Shown here: positions 51,168 through 59,551 of the stretch, piece by piece
Position numbering within the stretch: the stretch's first letter is position 1
Layout of the letters: every line of letters begins with the position of its first letter
From: Labedella endophytica
Lineage (GTDB): Bacteria; Actinomycetota; Actinomycetes; Actinomycetales; Microbacteriaceae
NCBI RefSeq assembly: GCF_003990045.1
Contig: NZ_RZGZ01000002.1
Coordinates: 1,364,001-1,428,000 of the forward strand
Reading direction: 5' to 3'
DNA: 64,000 nucleotides
Position numbers and translations under genes: made by a program
Notes under the pieces: generated by a model
The model's database searches: none
What the model was told of the DNA's origin: nothing
Seen by the model: the letters and a program-made list of their open reading frames with translations, nothing else

Positions 51168-51988
51168 CGTCGCTCCTGCCAGCCGGTCAGTTTGGATTCC
51201 GCGAGCAGCAGCAACCGGTCCATGACGAGACCGAAGATCCCGATCAGGACGATTCCCACGAAGATCGTCGCGAGGTCGTAGTAGATCTGCGCCGCCTGCA
51301 TGCGCGCGCCGATGCCGCGCTGCGCACCGAGCAGCTCCGAGGCGACGAGCGTCGCCCACGACGATCCGAGTCCGACGCGCATGCCGACGAGGATGAACGG
51401 CGTCGACGCCGGCACGACCACTCGGGCGAAGATCGTGCCGTCCTTCGCACCGAGCACCCGGGCGGCGTTGAGCATCGTGCGGTCGACGCTCACCACACCC
51501 TGGTAGGTCGAGATGACGCAGGCGAGGAAGGCGGCGAGGAAGATCACGAAGATCTTCGGGATCTCGCCGATGCCGAGGAGGACGAGCACGAGCGGGAGGA
51601 GTGCGAGCGGCGGGATGGTGCGGAAGAACTGGATCCACGGCTCGAGGAGTCCGCGTCCGATGGTGTACCACCCCATCAGGAACCCCACCGGAATCGCGAG
51701 GGCCGAGCCGAGGAGGAAGCCGGAGAGCACCCGGCCGAGGCTCGCGGCGATGTCCTCGACGAGGATCCCCTGCTGCGCCAGCGCGATCCCCTTCTCGAGG
51801 ACCTCCGGCGGCGTCGGCAGCTGGAACCCGTTGAGCGCGAGCACCCACCAGAGGCCGATCCCGCCGATGATGGAGATGGCGTTGAGGACGAGGACGGAGG
51901 AGCGGCTGCCCAGCAGGCGGCTGCGCTTGACGCCGGTCCTCGTCGTGGGCGTCGGGGTGGACACCGTCCGATCGGTCACGGTCGACAT
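51164..51988 (-). CDS. NitT/TauT-type ABC permease (SsuC/TauC-like)
   Basis: A 274-residue permease with about six helices. The EAA loop is [20 protein letters not shown] near 170. [21 protein letters not shown] and [19 protein letters not shown] are class-typical. The ATG at 51988 lies 25 nt after the ROK regulator stop, so the regulator probably heads this operon. Confidence 0.92.
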   Translation of the reverse strand: MSTVTDRTVSTPTPTTRTGVKRSRLLGSRSSVLVLNAISIIGGIGLWWVLALNGFQLPTPPEVLEKGIALAQQGILVEDIAASLGRVLSGFLLGSALAIPVGFLMGWYTIGRGLLEPWIQFFRTIPPLALLPLVLVLLGIGEIPKIFVIFLAAFLACVISTYQGVVSVDRTMLNAARVLGAKDGTIFARVVVPASTPFILVGMRVGLGSSWATLVASELLGAQRGIGARMQAAQIYYDLATIFVGIVLIGIFGLVMDRLLLLAESKLTGWQERR

Positions 51989-52013
51989 GGTGTCCCCTCA
52001 GGTGTCGGTGCGG

Positions 52014-53255
52014 TCATCGGATCGAGCTCCTCATCGTCGGGGAGGGGGTGACGGCGTCGGCGACGCCCGGGTAGTTGGCCAGAAGGGGGGACTCGCGGAA
52101 GACGGCGGCGATCGCGCCGACCGCCCCCGCCAGGTCTCCGAGGGTGGAGGTGCGGAAGTCGGGAAGCGCCGGCGAGATCGACGCCAACTCGAATCGGAGC
52201 GCCGACCGGGCGGCGTCGACGAGGGCGGGGGCTACGTCGACGACGGGACCGCCGAGCACGATGCTCGAGGGGTTGAGCGTCATCGCCGCGGTCCCGAGGG
52301 CGCGGCCCACCGCCCCTCCGATGTCGCGGAGCACCGCATCGACCACGGGATGAGCGCGTGCGACCTCGCGTCGCAGGTCGTCGAGGTCGTTCACGTCCAC
52401 ACCCCGTCGGCGACACTCGGCGAGGATCTCGGGCGTCGCGGCGACGGTCTCGAGACATCCCGTCTTCCCGCATCGGCACGACCGCGTCCCGCCGGCCACG
52501 GCGACGTGTCCCAGTTCCCCGGCGAGCCCGGCGGATCCGACGACGAGGCGCCCTCCGATCACGAGACCGCCGCCGACTCCGTCGGAGAGCCGGAGGTAGA
52601 TGACGTCGTCCCCACCGCTGCTGCCGATCGACAGAGCCTCGGCGAGAGCCGCGAAGCGGGTGTTGTTGTCGACGACGACTCGGGCTCCGAAGCGGTCGTG
52701 GAAAGCCTCGTCGATGCCCTCGGCCGGCTCCCTCCTGCCCCAGCTCATGCCCGGCTCGGCGGTGGTGGTCCGTGCGTAGGGCCCGGGGACTCCGATACCG
52801 ACGGCCTGGAGGGCTCCGAAGTGGGTTCCCCGCTCCGAGGACACCTCCTCGATGAGGGCGAAGGTCGTGTCGAGGCGCGCGCGCCAGTCGATTCCGTCGT
52901 CGTAGCGGGCTGAGCCCGATGCGATGATCTCGTGGGACGCGTCGGCGACGGCGACCTGGACCCGGCGGTGGCCGAAGTCGACTCCGAGATACTGCCCGGA
53001 GCGGGGGTCGAGGGCGAGACGTTCCGCCGGCCGACCGCTCCCCGAGCGGGAGGTCGCATCGGTGTCGACGACGATGATGGCGCCACGGGCCAGGAGGCTG
53101 CCGGTGATCTCGGAGAGCGTCGTCCGTGAGAGTCCGACGACGGTGGCCAGCTCGCTGCGGCTGAGCGCGCCGCGCTCGCGGAGAGCCACGAGGACGCGGT
53201 CCTCGTGGGTCCGACGGACCAGCGCGTGCACTCCGATGGGCTTCACAACGCTCAC
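52014..53255 (-). CDS. ROK-family transcriptional regulator
   Basis: A 413-residue repressor. The N terminus has a winged HTH (LRERGALSRSELATVVGLSRTTLSEITG). The ROK domain keeps the zinc-binding GELGHVAVAGG and CRCGKTGCLE motifs and the sugar-kinase-like core DGVGGGLVIGG. Known relatives (NagC, XylR, Mlc) respond to sugars or sugar phosphates, so control by a glycan breakdown product is likely. The start is GTG 53255, with GAGG about 10 nt upstream. It lies at the head of the importer-sulfatase operon and probably regulates it. Confidence 0.91.
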   Translation of the reverse strand: MSVVKPIGVHALVRRTHEDRVLVALRERGALSRSELATVVGLSRTTLSEITGSLLARGAIIVVDTDATSRSGSGRPAERLALDPRSGQYLGVDFGHRRVQVAVADASHEIIASGSARYDDGIDWRARLDTTFALIEEVSSERGTHFGALQAVGIGVPGPYARTTTAEPGMSWGRREPAEGIDEAFHDRFGARVVVDNNTRFAALAEALSIGSSGGDDVIYLRLSDGVGGGLVIGGRLVVGSAGLAGELGHVAVAGGTRSCRCGKTGCLETVAATPEILAECRRRGVDVNDLDDLRREVARAHPVVDAVLRDIGGAVGRALGTAAMTLNPSSIVLGGPVVDVAPALVDAARSALRFELASISPALPDFRTSTLGDLAGAVGAIAAVFRESPLLANYPGVADAVTPSPTMRSSIR

Positions 53256-53270
53256 CTTAGGGACCTCAGA

Positions 53271-53301
53271 ATTTTTCCGTCAACCGCCCGGCAGAAAGAA
53301 T
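53271..53301. promoter_or_regulatory. AT-rich imperfect dyad upstream of the ROK gene
   Basis: ATTTTTCCG and CGGCAGAAAGAAT form an imperfect inverted repeat in the 241-bp gap 53256-53496. NagC-type ROK proteins favour AT-rich dyads, so it is a candidate operator. I see no gene in the rest of the gap. Confidence 0.4.
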
Positions 53302-53496
53302 CCGGCAATAAGTCGAAGCCCTGGCAGAACACATCCCGTCGCCTGGCCGACGCCGATGACACTCGCGCCTTTCACCCCCCGTCCGATCGTTCGCGCTCGA
53401 CGCCCGGTGGGCTGTGGCAGACGACCGAATCGCCCTCCCGAGCGGCGCCTTCCGGCGCTCGTCGCCTCGATGACGTTCGCGGCCGACCGATCAGTC

Positions 53497-55278
53497 CTAC
53501 TCGGCGGTCAACGCGTCACCGAGGGCTGCGAGAGCTGTGGCACCGAGCGAGGGGAACATCTGGGCGAGCTCGTAGACCGACGCCCCCGCGTACATGCGAG
53601 CCGTTCGCTCGTCCGACAACATGGGCAGGTGCTCGAGCACCGTCGGCCAGCGATCGTCGTCCTCGGCGACGGACCCGAGCTGCCGGAGGAGGATCGGCCA
53701 GCGCTGCGACACCGTCGTGCGCGAGGGCAGGGCCGTCAACGCCTCCCGCGCGTTGGCGTGCTGCGATCGGGTGAGGAGGTGCCGATCGGTGATCTCTCCG
53801 TGCTCGGGAAGACCGAGCCGCTCGAACTGCGAGGGCGGCGCATCGGCCTCCACCATCGCCGTGACGAGCATCCCCACCATCCGCCGTTCCAGCTCGGGAT
53901 CGACCAGAGGGTGGAGCTGGTCCGGGTCCTCCAAGAGATCGAACAAGAGGGTGCCGAAGCTCCACGGGTCACCCCAGGCCGCAGCGGGCATCCGCAGGAC
54001 GGGGACCTGCTTGCTGAACGCTAGCGGCGGGATCAACTCGGCCTCTCGCAGTTCCTCCGGGCGGAATCGCGACGCCATGTGGGTCGGCATGAGCGTGTGC
54101 TCGTAGAGCGGTCCGTTCTCCGGGGTCGCGCACGCCCGCATGTAGACGTAGCGACCATCCGTGACGTTGACGTGCCCGCCGAACGAGCCGAAGAGCCCGA
54201 CCTCCCGCGGCCGGACGCCCTCGGCGAGGAGCGGCCCGATGGCGGAGCCGAGCATGTCGGCAGGCAGGGGAAGTCCGAAGTAGTCGAGGAGCGTCGCCCC
54301 GAAGTCGATGGTCTGCACGAGGGCGTCCGAGCGCTCCCCCGCTCGACCGCTCCTCGGATCCCAGATGAACAGCGGCGTATGGATATTCTCCTCGAACCAC
54401 GGCTGCACGTTCTTCCCCCACCACCCGCGCTCGCCGAGGAGCAGTCCGTGGTCGGTGCAGACGATCAGGAGCGTGTCGTCCCAGAGGCCCTGCGCGTCCA
54501 TCTCGTCGAGGACGCGTCCGAGCGACTCGTCGCACATCGTGAGGAGGGAGCTGTACTGCTCGCGCATGTGCGCGATCTCGGCATCCGATTCCCCCACCCG
54601 GCCGTAGTCCGGCCAGTCGTAGGCGCCCTCGTCCATCGTCGGGGCGTCGTCCTCGGATCTGTACCAGCGCCGATGCTCCGGATAGCTGACGAACGGCTCG
54701 TGGGGGTCGAAGCACTCGATCTGGAGGAACCAGGAGTCCTCGCCCGAGTTCGTGCGCAGGAACTCGATGCCCGCGTCCACCGTGAGGGTCTGGGGGTGGG
54801 TCTGCGCCGTCGGATAGTACTGGCGGTTGATCCGGTCCTGCCGCACGATCGCTCCCGTGCGACGGCTCACCGTTTCGACCGGATCCGGGTCGCCGACGTG
54901 ACCCTTCCACCGGTCCCCTTCCTGGCCGCGGAAGAACTCGAACGTGTCGTAGCGGGAGTGGTAGGTCGCCCCGCCGTCCTCCCAGTAGTGCTGGTGATCG
55001 GTGACGAGGTGTGTGTACACGCCCGCGTGCGAGAGCAGCTCGGGGACCGAGTCGTCGAAGGGCTCGAGCGGGCCCCACGAACGGTGCAGGAAGTTGTAGC
55101 GTCCCGTGTGCATCTCGCGACGGGCCGGCATGCACGGCATACTGCCCGCGTAGCAGGTGTCGAACGTGACGGATCGCTCGGCCAGGCGCTCGAAGTTCGG
55201 AGCATGGACGCCTTCAGCACCGTACGGCGGCAGGAATCCTCGGTTGAGGGTGTCGAACATCACCATGATCGCCCGCAC
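53497..55278 (-). CDS. Type I sulfatase, long form
   Basis: A 593-residue sulfatase. The formylglycine site is Cys49 in PCMPARREMHTGR. Asp9 in VMFDTLN and CTDHGLLLGERG supply metal ligands. The C terminus beyond about 470 is a long all-helical extension (QFERLGLPEHGEITDRHLLT) not seen in the other two sulfatases. I placed the start at GTG 55278, one base after the PadR stop (TGACGTG) and with GAGGAG 6 nt upstream. It is coupled to the PadR gene and lies 240 bp from the ROK operon. No signal peptide is visible. Confidence 0.9.
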   Translation of the reverse strand: MRAIMVMFDTLNRGFLPPYGAEGVHAPNFERLAERSVTFDTCYAGSMPCMPARREMHTGRYNFLHRSWGPLEPFDDSVPELLSHAGVYTHLVTDHQHYWEDGGATYHSRYDTFEFFRGQEGDRWKGHVGDPDPVETVSRRTGAIVRQDRINRQYYPTAQTHPQTLTVDAGIEFLRTNSGEDSWFLQIECFDPHEPFVSYPEHRRWYRSEDDAPTMDEGAYDWPDYGRVGESDAEIAHMREQYSSLLTMCDESLGRVLDEMDAQGLWDDTLLIVCTDHGLLLGERGWWGKNVQPWFEENIHTPLFIWDPRSGRAGERSDALVQTIDFGATLLDYFGLPLPADMLGSAIGPLLAEGVRPREVGLFGSFGGHVNVTDGRYVYMRACATPENGPLYEHTLMPTHMASRFRPEELREAELIPPLAFSKQVPVLRMPAAAWGDPWSFGTLLFDLLEDPDQLHPLVDPELERRMVGMLVTAMVEADAPPSQFERLGLPEHGEITDRHLLTRSQHANAREALTALPSRTTVSQRWPILLRQLGSVAEDDDRWPTVLEHLPMLSDERTARMYAGASVYELAQMFPSLGATALAALGDALTAE

Positions 55279-55279
55279 G

Positions 55280-55885
55280 TCAGCTCCTCGCCGATCCTGT
55301 AGCGTCGACGCCGCTCGGAGCTGTGACACCCGACGCGTCGAACTCCTCCAGCGTGCGCTCAAGCCACCCGATCCACGTGTCGATCTCGAGCATCCCCCGA
55401 CGGTGGGACGCGTCGGCCAGGACGTTCGCCCGCTCGACGTCCAGTTCCTCGATCGGGTCCGGATAGGTCCGGGTCCTGTCCCGATCGCGGGATTCGGCGA
55501 CCTGGCGCCGCCGCGCGTCGAGCTCGGTGACGAGGAGATTCCGCAACGACTCCGGGTCGAGCGCGCCGGCGATGTCGAAGCGCACATGGAAATCCGCATC
55601 CTGGAACCGCGACGGCGGCGCGTACGGTTCACGCGACCATCGGACGACCTCGGCGCGTCCGGCCTCCGTCATCCGGTACACCTTCGCGTCGGGGCGACCC
55701 GTCCGGGGGTCGACGACGTGTCCGATCCACCCGGCGTCCTCCATTCGTTTCAGGACGCGATAGATCTGGCTCTGATCGGTGTTCGAGCGATAGAACCGCC
55801 CCTCGCGCTGCATCCACTTGCCGATGTCGTACCCGCTGACGGGTCCTCGCGCGAGGAGGCCGAGGAGGATGTACTCGAGTTTCAT
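55280..55885 (-). CDS. PadR-family transcriptional regulator
   Basis: A 201-residue regulator. The N-terminal winged helix is typical: LEYILLGLLARGPVSGYDIGKWM and QIYRVLKRMEDAGWI, with a VYRMTEAGRAEV wing. The C-terminal half is a helical Vir-C-type dimerisation domain (about 95-185). The gene heads a two-gene unit with the third sulfatase and lies just downstream of the Dpp-like importer operon, so it could control either. Confidence 0.92.
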   Translation of the reverse strand: MKLEYILLGLLARGPVSGYDIGKWMQREGRFYRSNTDQSQIYRVLKRMEDAGWIGHVVDPRTGRPDAKVYRMTEAGRAEVVRWSREPYAPPSRFQDADFHVRFDIAGALDPESLRNLLVTELDARRRQVAESRDRDRTRTYPDPIEELDVERANVLADASHRRGMLEIDTWIGWLERTLEEFDASGVTAPSGVDATGSARS

Positions 55886-55961
55886 ATGCCGCCATTCTCC
55901 TGCGATCGGCTCTCAGACGGCACCCCGGACGGAATCGCCCGCTCACGTCGTCGTCGTCCGC

Positions 55962-56807
55962 TCATGCGGCAGGGTTCACGGTCTGGGCCAGCCGGGAGCG
56001 TTCGCGGCGCCGTTCGGCCTGAACGACGGGGTCGGCGACGGGCGCCGCGAGCATCAGCTGTCGCGTGTACGGGTGCTCCGGTGATGCGGTCACCTGGTCG
56101 GCCTCCCCCGTCTCGACGAGGCGCCCGCGGAACATCACAGCGACCCGGTGGCACATCTCTCGGACCACCTGCAGATCGTGCGAGATGAAGAGGTACGACA
56201 CCCCCGTACGTTCCTGAATGCCGATGAGCAGGTCCATGACACGCGCCTGGGTGGACAGGTCGAGGGCCGACAGCGGCTCGTCGCAGATGATGAGACGCGG
56301 CTCGAGTGCGAGGGCACGGGCGATCGCGATCCGCTGTCGTTGGCCACCCGAGAACTGCCGGGGGAAGCGCGACTCGGCGTCCGCCGGCAGATCGACCTGC
56401 TCGAGGAGCTCCCGCACGCGGGACGCTGCATGAACGCGCTTCAGCCCCGCCGCCCTGATCGGCTCGGCCAGGATGTCGCCGACACTCATGGACGGGTTGA
56501 GCGAGGTGTAGGGATCCTGGAAGACGACCTGGATGTCGGCCGCGAGCGCTCGACGTCCGCGGCGTCCGAGTGCGTCGATCCGGCGTCCGTCGAACGAGAT
56601 CGATCCCGCAGTGACGGGCGCGAGACCGAGCACGGCACGGCCGAGCGTGCTCTTCCCCGACCCGGACTCGCCGACGAGGCCGACACATTCCCCCGCTCCG
56701 ATCTGCAGGCTGATGCCATCGAGCACGCGATTCCCGGCGCGGCGGCCAGAGGCACGGTAGGTCACGACGAGGTCCTCGATGCGGAGGAGAGGTTCGGTCG
56801 TATTCAT
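55962..56807 (-). CDS. Oligopeptide-type ABC ATPase (OppF/DppF-like)
   Basis: A 281-residue ATPase. Walker A is GESGSGKST, the Q loop is VFQDPYTSLNPSMSV (typical of the Opp/Dpp class), the signature is FSGGQRQRIA and Walker B is IICDEPLSALD. The C-terminal HPYTRQLMLAAP segment is the class tail. The ATG at 56807 overlaps the fused permease-ATPase stop (ATGA). It pairs with the second ATPase domain in that fusion. Confidence 0.92.
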   Translation of the reverse strand: MNTTEPLLRIEDLVVTYRASGRRAGNRVLDGISLQIGAGECVGLVGESGSGKSTLGRAVLGLAPVTAGSISFDGRRIDALGRRGRRALAADIQVVFQDPYTSLNPSMSVGDILAEPIRAAGLKRVHAASRVRELLEQVDLPADAESRFPRQFSGGQRQRIAIARALALEPRLIICDEPLSALDLSTQARVMDLLIGIQERTGVSYLFISHDLQVVREMCHRVAVMFRGRLVETGEADQVTASPEHPYTRQLMLAAPVADPVVQAERRRERSRLAQTVNPAA

Positions 56808-58570
56808 GAGGTCTTCCTCCTCGAGACGGGCACCACGGGCGCCCTCAGGCGGGTGCCGTTGGGTATGGCGGACAGCAGTTGCTTCGTGTAATCCTCGCGA
56901 GGATCGGCGAACACCGCCGTCACGTCGCCCTCCTCGACGACCCGACCGGTGCGCATGACGACGACACGTTGGCAGAGGTCGGCGACGACACCGAAGTTGT
57001 GCGTCACGAGGAGGACCGCCATGCCGCGTTCCTCCTGGAGCCGCCTGAGCAGGTCGAGGATCTCGGCCTGGACGGTCACGTCCAGGGCCGTCGTGGGCTC
57101 GTCGGCGATGAGGAGCGCGGGGTCGCACGAGACGGCACCCGCGATGAGGACCCTCTGGGCCATTCCTCCGCTGATCTGGTGCGGGTAGGAGGCGAACGTG
57201 CGCGCGGGATCCGCTATCCCGACCTCCTCGAGCAGTTCGAGGGCACGGGCTCGCGCGGCGGATCGGGAGAGTCCTCGAACCGCACGCAGCGGCTCCGTCA
57301 GCTGGGCGCCGATCGTGAAGGAGGGGTCGAGGTTCGACATCGGCTCCTGCGGGATGTAGGCAATCCGCGACCCGCGAAGCCGCGCGCGCTCCGTCGGCGA
57401 CGCGGCGAGCAGGTCCCGGCCGTCGAAGTGCACGATTCCGCGCCGGATCGAGGCCTCCGGCGGGAGCAGGCCGAGGATGCTGAAGGCCGTCTGCGACTTG
57501 CCCGATCCGGACTCGCCCACGAGCCCGACGACCTCGCCGGCCGCGATCGAGAATCCAACGTCGTCGACGACGACGGAGACGCCGTTCCCCGCCGGGTACC
57601 CGATCTGCATCCCGCGGACCACCAGGAGGGAGGTGTCGTCCGGCGTCGGATCCGCGGGAGCCTCCGGCGGGACGCGCCGGGCACGGCTCGGCGCCGATCG
57701 ACCGTTGACGCTGTCCCTCAGGGCGTTGCCGACGAGGGCGAGTGAGGCCACCGTGATCGCGATCGTGATCCCCGGGGGGAAGACGAGGTGCGGGGCAGCG
57801 TAGATGTTGGTGAAGGCGTCGGAGAGCATCTGCCCCCAGCTCGGCGTCCCCTGCTCCCCTAACCCCAGGAACTGGAGCCCCGTCTGGACGAGGACGGCGG
57901 CCCCTGCACTGAACGACGCCTGGATGATGAGAGGACCGCGGACGACGCCGAAGACGTGGCGGGCGATGATGCGCGCGTCACTCAGCCCGGAGACGCGCGC
58001 CGCATCGACGTACAGCTCGTTGCGCACGTTCTGAACCGCTGTCCTCGCCAGCCGGAAGAAGCCGGGCGACAGCAGGATGCCGAACATCGCCATGACGGGG
58101 ATCGTCTGCGGCCCGATCGCCGCGATCACGGCCAGGAGGAGCACCATTCCAGGGATCGCGATGACGATGTTCGCACCCCAGCTCGACACGCTGTCCCACC
58201 ACGAACCGTAGTAGCCGGCCAGCATCCCGGCGGGAACGCCGACGACGACGGCCACCACGAGCGTGACGACGGTGCCGATGAGCGTCAGTCGCCCGGCGAA
58301 GAGGAGCCGTGAGAGGACGTCGCGGCCCGCTCCGTCTCCCCCGAGGAGATGGCCGGCTTCCGGACCCTGACGCGCGAGACCGGGGACGACCTCGTTGGGT
58401 CCGAACGGCGCGAGGAGGGGTGCGGCGATGCTGACGACCACGACGAGGACCAGGACGACGAGCGACGCGAGAGCGAGCGGATTGCGCAGGAGCACGCGCA
58501 GGACACCGCGACGGGCAGGATCGGTGGCGGTCGCGGCGACCACTCCGGCGATCGGGGACGGGGAGGTCAT
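56804..58570 (-). CDS. Fused DppC-like permease and DppD-like ATPase
   Basis: A 588-residue natural fusion. Residues ~1-300 are a DppC-type permease with helices (ALASLVVLVLVVVVSIAAP onward) and an EAA loop YVDAARVSGLSDARIIARHV. Residues ~315-588 are an Opp/Dpp ATPase: GESGSGKSQTA for Walker A, QEPMSNLDPSFTIG, ISGGMAQRV and LIADEPTTALD. The domains are joined by a Pro/Ala-rich linker at about 297-315. The ATG at 58570 overlaps the DppB stop (ATGA). Such permease-ATPase fusions occur in actinobacteria from memory. Confidence 0.92.
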   Translation of the reverse strand: MTSPSPIAGVVAATATDPARRGVLRVLLRNPLALASLVVLVLVVVVSIAAPLLAPFGPNEVVPGLARQGPEAGHLLGGDGAGRDVLSRLLFAGRLTLIGTVVTLVVAVVVGVPAGMLAGYYGSWWDSVSSWGANIVIAIPGMVLLLAVIAAIGPQTIPVMAMFGILLSPGFFRLARTAVQNVRNELYVDAARVSGLSDARIIARHVFGVVRGPLIIQASFSAGAAVLVQTGLQFLGLGEQGTPSWGQMLSDAFTNIYAAPHLVFPPGITIAITVASLALVGNALRDSVNGRSAPSRARRVPPEAPADPTPDDTSLLVVRGMQIGYPAGNGVSVVVDDVGFSIAAGEVVGLVGESGSGKSQTAFSILGLLPPEASIRRGIVHFDGRDLLAASPTERARLRGSRIAYIPQEPMSNLDPSFTIGAQLTEPLRAVRGLSRSAARARALELLEEVGIADPARTFASYPHQISGGMAQRVLIAGAVSCDPALLIADEPTTALDVTVQAEILDLLRRLQEERGMAVLLVTHNFGVVADLCQRVVVMRTGRVVEEGDVTAVFADPREDYTKQLLSAIPNGTRLRAPVVPVSRRKTS

Positions 58571-59508
58571 GCGACACGCACCTTCGGATTGAGCCAGCCG
58601 TTCAGCAGATCGATGGCGAGGTTGACGACCACCACGACGAGGACCATCATCACGACGACGCCGATGACCTGGGGACTGTCGCCGCCGACCGTGGCGTCGA
58701 GCACCATGGAGCCGATCCCCGGCAGCGCGAAGATCCGCTCGATGACGACGGTACTGCCGAGAAGACTGATGAATTCGAGCGAGAGCACGGTGAGCCCCGC
58801 TGGAGCGGCGTTGCGCAGGGCATGCTTCAGCACGATGCTTCGCTCGGGGAGACCGCGGCTGCGCAGGGTCCGCACGTAGTCCTGGCTGAGCGTGTCGATC
58901 ATCGCGCCGCGCACCTGCTGCGCTGTGGATGCGACGGAGCTCACAGAGATCGCCGTCACGGGCAGCACGAGCGCGAGCGCCCACCCGTCGGCCGATCGGG
59001 CGAACGGCACGTAGCCGGTCGCCGGGAACCAGCCGAGTGTGATGGCGAACGCGAGCACGAGGATGAGCGCGAGCCACACGCCCGGCATCGCGAAGCCCGC
59101 GATTCCGACGATCTGGACAGCACGGTCGATCCATCCTCCGCGGTACGCCGCGAACACTCCGAGGAGGACGCTCACGACCCCGGTGACGACGACAGCCGCG
59201 ACGGCCAACGACAGCGTCACCGGGAGCCGGTCGAGCAACGCGTCCGTCACCGGCTGGAACGTCAACCAGGAACTGCCCAGATCGCCCCGGATCGCGTGCT
59301 GCAACCAGTCGACGTAGCGCGTGAAGATGTCGCGGTCGAGACCGAGCTCGGCGAGCTTCGCCGCGATCTGCTCGTCGGTCGCGTTCTCCCCGAGGAGGGT
59401 CCGAGCAACGTTCGTGCCGTTCGCGTTCAGGAGGAAGAACGTCGCCGTCGCGATCACCCACACCATCACGACTCCGGCGAGGAGTCTGCGCACGAGGTAG
59501 GTCAGCAT
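58567..59508 (-). CDS. Dipeptide/oligopeptide-type ABC permease (DppB-like)
   Basis: A 313-residue permease. The N-terminal LTYLVRRLLAGVVMVWVIATA is the family start; EAA-type sequence DYVRTLRSRGLPERSIVLKHAL and the C-terminal LNPKVRVA follow. The ATG at 59508 has GGGGGAGG upstream and was preferred to a longer in-frame start. It forms the channel with the fused permease. Confidence 0.92.
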   Translation of the reverse strand: MLTYLVRRLLAGVVMVWVIATATFFLLNANGTNVARTLLGENATDEQIAAKLAELGLDRDIFTRYVDWLQHAIRGDLGSSWLTFQPVTDALLDRLPVTLSLAVAAVVVTGVVSVLLGVFAAYRGGWIDRAVQIVGIAGFAMPGVWLALILVLAFAITLGWFPATGYVPFARSADGWALALVLPVTAISVSSVASTAQQVRGAMIDTLSQDYVRTLRSRGLPERSIVLKHALRNAAPAGLTVLSLEFISLLGSTVVIERIFALPGIGSMVLDATVGGDSPQVIGVVVMMVLVVVVVNLAIDLLNGWLNPKVRVA

Positions 59509-59551
59509 GCCGCGTCGACCTCCCCCACCGTCGACGTGATCGTCGTCCCGC

